A DNA stretch of 64,000 nucleotides from Scleromatobacter sp038208735 (lineage in GTDB: Bacteria > Pseudomonadota > Gammaproteobacteria > Burkholderiales > Burkholderiaceae_C). A program made the position numbers and the translations under genes. Numbering within the stretch: the stretch's first letter is position 1; the number at the start of each line of letters is the position of its first letter. Shown one piece after another: positions 28,211-36,269 of the stretch. Under the pieces are notes generated by a model. It was not told the DNA's origin. It made no database searches and saw only the letters and a program-made list of their open reading frames with translations. The DNA is taken from contig JBBQYL010000002.1 in NCBI GenBank assembly GCA_038208735.1, positions 1-64,000 on the forward strand, written 5' to 3'.

Positions 28211-30577
28211 ATGACAGAAGCCTCGGCCATCACCGCCCCAGCCCCCCTCCCGCCCGTCAAACCCCTTGGACTGACGAGCGCCGAAGCCCGGCAGCACCTC
28301 GCCTCCACCGGTGCCAACACCCTTCCAGACGAGACCGTTCACGCTTGGCGCATTGCGCTCAAGCAGCTCTGGGCGCCCGTGCCATGGATGCTGGAAGGAA
28401 CGATCATCCTGGAGCTTGTCCTGGGTAAGCATGCGGAGGCCGCCATCATCGCGGTGCTTCTTGTTTTCAACGCCGGGCTGGGAATGTTTCAACAGGGGCG
28501 CGCACAGGCGACGCTTGCAGCGCTGCGCTCGCGCCTCGCACTCACAGCCTCGGTGCGACGGGACTCTGAATGGAAGACGTTGCCGGCCGCACAGGTCGTT
28601 CCTGGCGACGTCGTCAAGCTGTCGCTCGGCGGGGTCGTCCCTGCGGACGTCCGATTGACGGAGGGCGGCGTTCTGATCGACCAGTCGATGCTGACGGGCG
28701 AGTCGGTGCCTGTCGAAGCCGGCCCTGGGGCACGCTCCTACGCCGGCGCCTTGATACGGCGCGGCGAGGCCGTCGCCGAAGTCACCGCGACGGGAGAACG
28801 CACCCGGTTCGGCCGCACCGCAGCACTGGTTCGCACGGCACATGCCTCCGATGCGCAACAGACGGCCGTGATCAGCGTGGTGAGCTATCTCGCACTGTTC
28901 AACGGCTCGGTGATCGTCGTGCTGACGCTTTACGCATGGCATGTCGCCATGCCGCTCCCCGACATCGTGTCGCTGGTGCTGACAGGCCTGCTCGCATCCA
29001 TTCCCGTTGCCCTGCCGGCCACCTTCACGCTGGCGGCTGCGCTCGGCGCACGTGCGCTGGCGAAGGTCGGCGTGCTGCCTACACGTCTGTCGGCCGTCGA
29101 CGAGGCTGCAACCATGGATGTGCTGTGTGTGGACAAGACCGGCACGCTCACGCTGGACGCCTTGTCGGTGAGCGCTGTGCGCCCGATGACAGGCTTCACC
29201 AACGCCCAGGTGTTGTCCCTCGCAGCCATGGCCAGTGCCGATGGCGGTCAGGACCCGCTGGATGCGGCAATCGTCACGGCCGCACGCGCCTCGGAGCAGA
29301 CGGCCCCTCCGGCCACAGCGCCGCGATTGATCAAGTTCACGCCCTTCGATCCGGCTTCGAAGATGTCCGAGGCGACGTTCGGCCCCGCCGGCGGCGCGGT
29401 GCAGCGCGTCGTCAAGGGCGCGCCCGCCGTCATCCTGGCGATCTCAGCTCATCCGTCGGAATCCGGGAAGACCGCTGCCGAACTTGAAGGCCAGGGCTTT
29501 CGCGTCCTGGCCGTCGCATTCGGGGCACCAACCTCCTTGAAGCTGGTCGGCTTCATCGCCATCAGCGATCCACCACGACCGGATTCAGCGGCCCTGGTCA
29601 CTCAACTGGGCGCGATGGGCGTCCGCACGCTCATGGCCACCGGCGACTCCGCCTTGACGGCCGCCTCGGTCGCCCATGCCGTCGGATTGGACGGGCCTGT
29701 CTGCCCACCGGGGGCCATCCCCGGGACACTGAGGCCCGAGACCTATGCCGTCTTCGCTGGCGTGCTGCCGGAAGACAAGTTCAAGCTCGTCCAGATCCTT
29801 CAGAAATCCGGCCATACCGTGGGCATGTGCGGCGACGGGGCCAACGACGCGCCCGCATTGCGGCAGGCCCAGATGGGCATCGCGGTCTCCACCGCCACCG
29901 ACGTGGCCAAGTCGGCGGCAGGCATGGTGCTGACCAGCGCTGGCCTGACGGGCATCCTGTCGGCGATCAAGGAAGGCCGTGTCACCTTCCAGCGCATCCA
30001 GACCTACACGCTCAACTCCATCACCAGCAAGATCCTTCAGGTGATGCTGCTGACGGTGGGCCTGTTCGTCACCGGCCAGGCGATCCTGACCCCCATGCTG
30101 ATGGTGATCATCATGATCACTGGAGACTTCCTGGGGATGTCGCTCACTACCGATCATGTACAACCTTCCGCCATGCCCAACGTGTGGCGCATCGGACATC
30201 TGAGCGTGGCGGGGGCGATCATGGGAATCGGCTCGCTGGTATTCTGTTGCGCAGTGCTCGGCCTGGGCGACTTCGCTCGAGGCTACGACATCGGTCACCT
30301 GAGGACACTCGCGTTCGTGGCCATTGTCTTTGTCAAGCAGGCGACGACGTACACCAACCGGGAGCGTCGTCATCTCTGGAGTTCGCGCCCGAGCGTCTGG
30401 CTCGTGGCGTCTTCCGTCGCCGACGTAGCGATCGCGTCGACAATGGCGGTCGCCGGCATCGCCATGACGGCGCTCCCGGCCTCTATCGTCGCGGACACAC
30501 TCGGTGCGGCCGCCGTCTTCGCTTTTGTTCTCGACGCCATCAAGTTGCCCGCATTCCGGCGGTTGGGCATCCGATAG
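28211..30577 (+). CDS. P3A-type plasma-membrane H+-ATPase
   Basis: A 788-residue P-type ATPase of the fungal/plant H+-pump class, found in some stress-adapted bacteria. Features in order: N-terminal cation-ATPase domain (LTSAEARQHLASTGAN), actuator LTGESVPVE, TM4 SIPVALPATFTLAAALGA, phosphorylated D308 in DKTGTLTLD, hinge CGDGANDAPALRQAQMGIAV, and the family's late helix motif MITGDFLGMSLTTD. It would export protons at the cost of ATP and raise cytoplasmic pH in acid or low-oxygen conditions. The gene is intact, in contrast to most of its neighbours. Confidence 0.94.
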   Translation: MTEASAITAPAPLPPVKPLGLTSAEARQHLASTGANTLPDETVHAWRIALKQLWAPVPWMLEGTIILELVLGKHAEAAIIAVLLVFNAGLGMFQQGRAQATLAALRSRLALTASVRRDSEWKTLPAAQVVPGDVVKLSLGGVVPADVRLTEGGVLIDQSMLTGESVPVEAGPGARSYAGALIRRGEAVAEVTATGERTRFGRTAALVRTAHASDAQQTAVISVVSYLALFNGSVIVVLTLYAWHVAMPLPDIVSLVLTGLLASIPVALPATFTLAAALGARALAKVGVLPTRLSAVDEAATMDVLCVDKTGTLTLDALSVSAVRPMTGFTNAQVLSLAAMASADGGQDPLDAAIVTAARASEQTAPPATAPRLIKFTPFDPASKMSEATFGPAGGAVQRVVKGAPAVILAISAHPSESGKTAAELEGQGFRVLAVAFGAPTSLKLVGFIAISDPPRPDSAALVTQLGAMGVRTLMATGDSALTAASVAHAVGLDGPVCPPGAIPGTLRPETYAVFAGVLPEDKFKLVQILQKSGHTVGMCGDGANDAPALRQAQMGIAVSTATDVAKSAAGMVLTSAGLTGILSAIKEGRVTFQRIQTYTLNSITSKILQVMLLTVGLFVTGQAILTPMLMVIIMITGDFLGMSLTTDHVQPSAMPNVWRIGHLSVAGAIMGIGSLVFCCAVLGLGDFARGYDIGHLRTLAFVAIVFVKQATTYTNRERRHLWSSRPSVWLVASSVADVAIASTMAVAGIAMTALPASIVADTLGAAAVFAFVLDAIKLPAFRRLGIR

Positions 30578-30607
30578 TCGTTTTGCAACCCTTCCAGCAA
30601 TATCGCG

Positions 30608-30990
30608 TCAAAGTGCAAGTCGTTCGGACGCGATGCAGTCTGGCGCGAAGTCGAAAGCGATATCCGGATCAGGTTGCACGGCATCATGGTTCTTGCCTTC
30701 GTAGTGAAGCTTGGCAAGTACCTTTCGGGTCAGGTTCAACCTGGCCAGCCGCGTGTTGCCCCCTGCACGATCTGCCACGGAGCGAGCGTGGCGTGGGTGC
30801 GCAGAAGCATGGCATTGCGCGCGTCCGTGTAGGCCTTCCAGTATTCGACCGCAGTCTCGTTGACGTGACTGCTTTTCCAGTGGCCCAATGGATCGAGCTG
30901 CCGATGCGCCAGACGGCGGACCTGCGAGGCCCGGCCTACATCGACATAGAGCATAACGGGGGCCGGGCAGAGCCCGTCACCAAGGCGTAG
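30608..30990 (-). pseudogene. ppk2: Second PPK2 remnant
   Basis: Minus-strand PPK2 blocks: VMLYVDVGRASQVRRLAHRQ and LDPLGHWKSS, then VEYWKAYTDARNAMLLRTHA and PWQIV. A frame change at a run of five G (30757-30761) leads to RLARLNLTRKVLAKLHYEGK and the true terminus NHDAVQPDPDIAFDF with a stop at 30608. The N-terminal nucleotide-binding half is absent. This copy belongs to a different PPK2 subgroup from the one at 26622 (it has the PDPDI tail). The reading changes at the G-run, so at least one indel plus a 5' truncation occurred. Confidence 0.8.
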
Positions 30991-31053
30991 CCCAGTGACC
31001 CCGATGAGGCGTGTGCCGGTCCAGCGGTTTGGCTGGCAGTGAGCCGCCATGTA

Positions 31054-32625
31054 TCACTTGAATGCCTTCAGCAAAGCCTCGAATCGGACGTGCAGTGACT
31101 TGTCGTGCGGAGTGATGGGTGTCACCGGCCGGGTGATCTTCAGTAGTTGGTAGACGGCCGTCTGCGCCGCTCGAACGGAATATTCGACAGTGAAAACGAC
31201 GTCCTCGGGGATCTCCACGAACTGGCTGACAAACGCGAAATTCTTGGAGTGCAGTGGAACCGGAAGCGGTCGATCCCCTGCACTGCGAGGCATGAACATG
31301 CTCGTGATGTAGGGCATGCGACACGGGATGCAGATGGCCGTCTGCAGGGGATCCCGATCGAAGCGAAGGTGCCCGTACAACTCGGTCAGGATCTCGTCGC
31401 CGTTGCAGGCCGACATGGGCTTCCCAACGAAGTTCCCGACCCGGTCGGGGAACAACCCGTATCCCCAGAACACCTGGACATCGTTGGGCTGATGCACGAA
31501 GTGCGGCTGGCGCGCGAGCACAACCGACATCAGCCAGTTCGAGTCCTTGAACGTCACCAGGCCGCCGGTGCCCGCCGCGTTGCCGGTGAAATCCATCATC
31601 GTGTCGAAGAACTCGGAGTCCTTGACGGTGACCGTGAAGGATTCCCAGCACGACTGCGCGATGTTGGTGTTGAAGGTTGAAGGCTTGCCGAATTCCGGCT
31701 TGCCGTCGGCCAGGTGCTCCCACAACGCCCAACCACCACTGTCGGCCTTGCTCTTGAACGCCGGCGCAGCGGACATCGATCCCAGGGTGGACGCATCGGT
31801 CATGGAGGCGTTCTGCAGGAACACCAGATCCCCCTCCCCCACGACAATCGTTTCGCGCACACCCTTGCGAACGTACTTGACGCCCACCACTTCGAAGTCG
31901 TCGATCAGATTGCGCGGAACCAGTTCGGTCACGTTGCACTCGGCGAGGAAGTTGACCCCTTTCGAGACCAGCCAGGCCTGCAGCGGGAGCACCATCGATT
32001 CGTATTGGTTGTAGACCGTGCGCTTGACGCCCGCGAGCGTGTCGATGCGCGTGAATTCGAGCATGAACCGGTGCAGGTAGCGTCTGAATTCGACGGCACT
32101 GTGCCAGGGTTGGAACGCAAAGGTCGTGGCCCACATGACCCAGAACTCCGTCTCGAAGAACGCGGGCGACAGGCAATCGGTGATGCGACTCGAACCCAGT
32201 GCGGATTCCGCCGCGCTGCTGAGCTTCAGGAGCTCGACTCGATCCTGCATCGAAAATCCCATCGAGGGGATACCCACCTTCGCCGCGCGCCGGTCGACCA
32301 GGCGCGCGAGCGCATGCGAACGGTGTCTTTCATTGAACGCCAGCGTCTCGTCGAAGACGGTGCTGCCAGCCGCGGTCAACGACGGGATGGTCTTGAACAG
32401 ATCCCAGGTGCACTCGTAGTTGTCACTGGTCAACATGCGACCGCCGCGGAGGGAATAGCCCAGCGCGGGCGTCCCTCCCGCATCGAGGCTTCCGCCCATG
32501 ACCGGCAGAGCGTCGAGAATCGTGATGTTGCTTCCCTCCATGTCGCCGTCGCGGATCATGAAGGCAGCAGCCGCAAGATTTCCGATGCCACCACCGACGA
32601 GTGTGGCCTTCGTGTTGCGAGTCAT
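31054..32625 (-). CDS. ohyA: Oleate hydratase (myosin-cross-reactive antigen family)
   Basis: A 523-residue FAD enzyme that adds water to the cis-9 double bond of unsaturated fatty acids, giving 10-hydroxy acids. It shows the family FAD motif GGGIGNLAAAAFMIRDG, the MGGSLDAGG loop, ECTWDLFKTIPSL, FWVMWATTFAFQPWHSA and QPNDVQVFWGYGLFPD, at normal length. Start at ATG 32625 is preferred over 32667 because the Rossmann fold begins shortly after. It is a detoxification and membrane-stress enzyme, consistent with the damaged cyclopropane-fatty-acid synthase elsewhere in the island. Confidence 0.95.
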   Translation of the reverse strand: MTRNTKATLVGGGIGNLAAAAFMIRDGDMEGSNITILDALPVMGGSLDAGGTPALGYSLRGGRMLTSDNYECTWDLFKTIPSLTAAGSTVFDETLAFNERHRSHALARLVDRRAAKVGIPSMGFSMQDRVELLKLSSAAESALGSSRITDCLSPAFFETEFWVMWATTFAFQPWHSAVEFRRYLHRFMLEFTRIDTLAGVKRTVYNQYESMVLPLQAWLVSKGVNFLAECNVTELVPRNLIDDFEVVGVKYVRKGVRETIVVGEGDLVFLQNASMTDASTLGSMSAAPAFKSKADSGGWALWEHLADGKPEFGKPSTFNTNIAQSCWESFTVTVKDSEFFDTMMDFTGNAAGTGGLVTFKDSNWLMSVVLARQPHFVHQPNDVQVFWGYGLFPDRVGNFVGKPMSACNGDEILTELYGHLRFDRDPLQTAICIPCRMPYITSMFMPRSAGDRPLPVPLHSKNFAFVSQFVEIPEDVVFTVEYSVRAAQTAVYQLLKITRPVTPITPHDKSLHVRFEALLKAFK

Positions 32626-32836
32626 TGGAGAAGCCTGTTCGCTGGATTGGGCCGCCACTGCGGCCATGTCGCCAAGCTAACGCGTGACCGATCCCAGGTC
32701 TGTGCGGTATCCAACATGCCAGGAAGAGGTCAGCCGCAAGGCGAGCGGTGACGCCCAGCCCGTCGAACGAAGGTCTGCGCATTGCCCGTGGGTCCGGACG
32801 ACCGAGACGGCCGTTCCTCCCACGATCGAGGCCACC

Positions 32837-33175
32837 ATGAAAGCTGTTCGAATCCGCGCCTATGGCGATGCCAGCGTGCTCCGCCATGAAGACATCCCGG
32901 AGCCAGCCGTCGGCGACGATGACATCCTCGTCCGGGTCGTCGGCAGTTCTGTAAATCCCATCGACTGGAAGGTTCGCGAGGGTCATCTCAAGGAGATGAT
33001 CCGGTACGTCCTGCCCTTCACGCCCGGCTGGGAAGTCTCGGGCGTCGTGCACGCAGTGGGAAGAAATGCCTCGAAGTTCCAGGTCGGTGACGCCGTCTAC
33101 GGGCGACCCGACGTTGCGCGCGACGGCACGGGTTACGTCAAGCGCAAGATCGCGCTCTACGTCGGCACGCCGTAG
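32837..33175 (+). pseudogene. Truncated zinc-type alcohol dehydrogenase/quinone reductase
   Basis: 112 residues beginning with a normal MDR-superfamily N-terminus: MKAVRIRAYGDASVLRHEDI, VGSSVNPIDWKVREGHL, and PGWEVSGVVHAVGRN. After GDAVYGRPDVARDGT the family sequence stops and a short unrelated run (VKRKIALYVGTP) leads to the stop. The Rossmann nucleotide-binding domain is missing, so it cannot catalyse dehydrogenation. The deletion point is about 33128. The following 221 bases up to the BON gene hold no gene I can recognise. Confidence 0.8.
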
Positions 33176-33396
33176 ACGCGTCCAGGCCAGGAACTTACTC
33201 CCTTGCCAGGACTGGGCTCGCGGCACTCCAAAACTGGTTGACCAGCGAATCGCATCTGTCGAAAGGTCGGCGCCTCCTGCTGGCATCCGTCTTGGTCGCG
33301 CGCGTGCCGCCATGAGTACAGGGCGCGTTACCGCACGGACGGCGATCGGCGTCGCATGCATGCTGTCGGTCCAACCGCATTGCCGAGGAGAGCCGC

Positions 33397-34044
33397 ATGA
33401 AGACCGACGAGCAGCTGAAGAAGGATGTCTATGCCGCACTGGCATGGGATCCGTCGATCCATGCAGCGCAAATCGGGGTCACCGTGAAGGACGGTCAGGT
33501 GACCCTCCTGGGCGAGGTCAGCAGCTTCGTCGAGAAATGGAACGCTGAATCTGCCGCCCAACGGGTCTCCGGCACGAAGGCGACCACATTCGCCATGACT
33601 GTCAAACTGTCTGCCTTCGGCAAGCGCAACGACGCCGACATCGCGAAGTCGGCGCAGATCGCTCTCGACAGCACGGCCGGCCTGCCAGAGGATGCCTTCC
33701 AGGTCATGGTGGAGGCGGGATGCATCACGTTGACCGGTCATGCGGAATGGCAATTCCAGCGCCAGGCGGCATTCGATGCGGTACGCCATCTCGTCGGGGT
33801 CACGGGCGTCGAGAACTGCATATCGATCCGGCCCACGACTGCGCTGGTGGCGATCGAGGCGGATATCGAGTCCGCGCTGAAAGCGGCCGTCGCGACCGAT
33901 GCGAACGATATCTCGGTGGCACTGCACGGTTGCGATCTCACACTCAGCGGCAAGGTCGCCAACTGGGACGACCGGGAGCGGGTCACCCGATTGGCCTGGG
34001 GAACGCCGGGCGTTCGTCATGTCCTGGACAACATGACCTTGTGA
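33397..34044 (+). CDS. Triple-BON domain protein (first copy)
   Basis: A 215-residue protein made of three BON repeats, starting near residues 5, 78 and 148 (glycine-containing strands VTLLGEVSS, ITLTGHAEW and LTLSGKVAN). BON domains bind phospholipid or envelope components. There is no signal peptide, so it is probably cytoplasmic or exported by an unknown route. GAGGAG precedes ATG 33397. A close paralogue on the opposite strand lies at 44493-45146. Single and multiple BON proteins are common in low-oxygen/stress loci; the molecular role is unknown. Confidence 0.93.
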   Translation: MKTDEQLKKDVYAALAWDPSIHAAQIGVTVKDGQVTLLGEVSSFVEKWNAESAAQRVSGTKATTFAMTVKLSAFGKRNDADIAKSAQIALDSTAGLPEDAFQVMVEAGCITLTGHAEWQFQRQAAFDAVRHLVGVTGVENCISIRPTTALVAIEADIESALKAAVATDANDISVALHGCDLTLSGKVANWDDRERVTRLAWGTPGVRHVLDNMTL

Positions 34045-34121
34045 ACGCAACGCTCGATACCGGGCCCGTTCACGCCTGAGCATGGGCAATTCGCAGCGAT
34101 CGACGGCTCGCCGTGGACCGG

Positions 34122-34610
34122 TCAGCCGGTCGCGTTCTCGATCGACTTGTGAAGCCGGACGATTGCTGCCCCGACCCAAGCTTCATAAGCCTTCCAGTGT
34201 TTGGCCTTCGACAGCTTGAGCTCGAACAACTTCGCGTCGGCGGAGGCCGCGACGCTCGTCGCCCCGGTGATCACCAGCTTGCCATCCTCGTCCTGGATCT
34301 GCGCCACGGGAATCGCGACGTCGTGCCGACCGATGCCGACCAAGCCTCCAACTGCGACGATGACATAGGAGACTGCCTTGTCCGGCGCCACGGCCAGATC
34401 CTCGACGCTGCCGATCCTCTGGCCAACCTCATCGTAGACGACCTTGCCGAGCAGCGCCTTCTTGACGCTCCACCCGAACGCGATCTGCGTCGACTGACTG
34501 GAACTCACTCCCACGGTCGTCGTCGCTCCCGCGACCTGGGCCCTTGCCGTGGAAGGCGTAAAGAAGGCCGAAGCAACGCTCAGGAGCGTGACGGCAATCG
34601 TTCTCAGCAT
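34122..34610 (-). CDS. Secreted PRC-barrel domain protein
   Basis: A 162-residue protein with an N-terminal signal peptide (AVTLLSVASAFFTPSTARAQ) and a PRC-barrel from about residue 52 (KALLGKVVYDEVGQRIGSVE), including the typical VSYVIVAVGGLVGIG strand. Photosynthetic reaction-centre H-like barrels act as small binding modules; in stress islands they occur as exported single-domain proteins. Convergent with the BON gene upstream (78 bases between). Precise function unknown. Confidence 0.88.
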   Translation of the reverse strand: MLRTIAVTLLSVASAFFTPSTARAQVAGATTTVGVSSSQSTQIAFGWSVKKALLGKVVYDEVGQRIGSVEDLAVAPDKAVSYVIVAVGGLVGIGRHDVAIPVAQIQDEDGKLVITGATSVAASADAKLFELKLSKAKHWKAYEAWVGAAIVRLHKSIENATG

Positions 34611-34807
34611 GACGGATCTCCCCGGTTGGTCGCAGATCCATCAAGACCGTCGCGGACGCGAGCACGACAGCAGGCGATCACGACAGGAGCACCTGCCAAT
34701 TGGCGTTCTACGACGAGTCGCCGTGCATCCAGTTTCAGGCGTGAACAAGCGCCACGTCCGTTCGCCGCCGCACTCAGAAAAAGTCAATTGGCATCTATGC
34801 TCCCCAC

Positions 34808-35395
34808 ATGAACGATCGAACCAATCAGATCCTCGGCCAGATGGCCGCTCTGGAAGAGGAATTGCGCAGCGTCGTCCACGAGCAGGAGAGCCGCGTGTTC
34901 TTCCAGATCAACGGCAAGCGCGTCGAGTTCGAGCGCTCCGTCCAGGAAGCGCATCGCAAGCTCAAGACCGGGTTCTTGCGCTGGCTGGTGGCCTACAGGC
35001 CGCAGAACCTGATCACCGGCCGCCTCATCTACGGCATGGCCTTGCCGCTGTTGATGCTCGACCTGTGCGTGAGCTTCTATCAGTGGGCCTGCTTCCCGAT
35101 CTACGGGATCCGGAAGGTAAGGCGGGCTGACGACCTCGTGTTCGACAGGCACCATCTCGGCTATCTCAACTTCATCGAGAAGTTCCACTGCACGTACTGC
35201 GAATACGGTAACGGGCTCATGGGCTACATGGCCGAGATCCTGGCACGGACGGAGCAGTATTTCTGCCCCATCAGGCACGCTCGCAAGATCCTGGGAATGC
35301 ATGCACGCTACAGCCGCTTCCTCGGCTACGGGGACGGCGTGAACTACGAGTCCCGGCTGGAAGAATATCGCGTGGCGCTCGGCAAGGTCGAATGA
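34808..35395 (+). CDS. Conserved hypothetical protein with CxxC and CPxxH motifs
   Basis: A 195-residue protein of a conserved but unnamed family. It begins with a helical coiled-coil-like region (LGQMAALEEELRSVVHEQES), followed by a hydrophobic segment (LIYGMALPLLMLDLCVSFY) that may be a membrane helix, and two cysteine motifs, FHCTYCEYGNG (residues about 136-146) and YFCPIRHARK (about 156-165). Together these could form a metal or Fe-S site. It is intact and preceded by about 197 bases of possible promoter. I do not recognise a function. Confidence 0.75.
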   Translation: MNDRTNQILGQMAALEEELRSVVHEQESRVFFQINGKRVEFERSVQEAHRKLKTGFLRWLVAYRPQNLITGRLIYGMALPLLMLDLCVSFYQWACFPIYGIRKVRRADDLVFDRHHLGYLNFIEKFHCTYCEYGNGLMGYMAEILARTEQYFCPIRHARKILGMHARYSRFLGYGDGVNYESRLEEYRVALGKVE

Positions 35396-35438
35396 ATGGC
35401 GGCGTCCGGAAAGCGGTGGTCTGGCGTGCCCCGCGAAA

Positions 35439-36269
35439 CTACCACCGGGGTAGAGGGGACCACGCAGGTCGCACCGCAGTGTTTGAATCAACGATCACCA
35501 TGTAGTGCCCGGGCCAGGGAATCGTGGTGCGACCTGGCTTGAGCACCCACTGTGATTGCCCGGCTGCCGCAGCCGCTTCATAGTCCGCATCCAGCACGCC
35601 GTGCCCATCGAGAAAGACGTTGAGAGTCGCCGGGATACGGATGCAACCCTCCGAGGCGACACGCCCGAGGCGGGCTTCCAGAACATGGGGATCGGTGGCA
35701 TGCATCTGCAGGCGCATCTTGCTCGTGCCACCGACGCCCCACCCGCGTTCGGCGACCTGCCAGCCGAAATCGAATACTCGCCGACCGCGCAGCCCATAGC
35801 CGCGGATATGGTTCTTGTTGAACGTTCCTTCAGCGCGGAAGTCAGGGTTGTCCAAAGAATGCCGGAATACACCTGTCGGCGTGACGAAGTGTTCGTAGGT
35901 GCCGACCTTGCCGGTCGACACCGCGGTCGCACCGATCCAGTTCCAATTGCCTTCCCCCTTGCGAACCAGCACGATGGCGGCCTGCACCTGCAGGCTGCTG
36001 TCCACCAGGACGAAAGACTGTGGCGGCAGGTTTTCCAGGTTGGCCTCGACCAGTGCCTGATCGATCATCACGATGTAGCGCGCCTGGTCGGCAGGTGGCA
36101 CGTCGAGGCGGTGATCAACCTCGCGCGCGAACTGCTCGCTCCAGTCGGACAGCGCCTGATCATAGTCAGGGCTCGCAACAGTATCCACTTGACCCCAGGC
36201 GGCAGCCAGACCGGCCGAGAGCAGGGCGCCCGTCAGTGTGGTGCGCCAGCCAGAAGAACGTCGGCTCAC
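35439..36269 (-). CDS. L,D-transpeptidase (YkuD family)
   Basis: 276 residues. After a leader (TTLTGALLSAGLAAAWG) and an N-terminal region, the YkuD domain shows the catalytic H and C: MHATDPHVLEARLGRVASEG followed by CIRIP. These enzymes make 3-3 cross-links in peptidoglycan or attach proteins to it in the periplasm. A GTG start at 36269 is preferred: it overlaps the upstream stop (GTGA), giving coupling, and places the leader at the N-terminus. An ATG at 36308 lies inside the upstream gene. Co-expression with the molybdenum hydroxylase pair is therefore likely. Confidence 0.88.
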   Translation of the reverse strand: MSRRSSGWRTTLTGALLSAGLAAAWGQVDTVASPDYDQALSDWSEQFAREVDHRLDVPPADQARYIVMIDQALVEANLENLPPQSFVLVDSSLQVQAAIVLVRKGEGNWNWIGATAVSTGKVGTYEHFVTPTGVFRHSLDNPDFRAEGTFNKNHIRGYGLRGRRVFDFGWQVAERGWGVGGTSKMRLQMHATDPHVLEARLGRVASEGCIRIPATLNVFLDGHGVLDADYEAAAAAGQSQWVLKPGRTTIPWPGHYMVIVDSNTAVRPAWSPLPRW

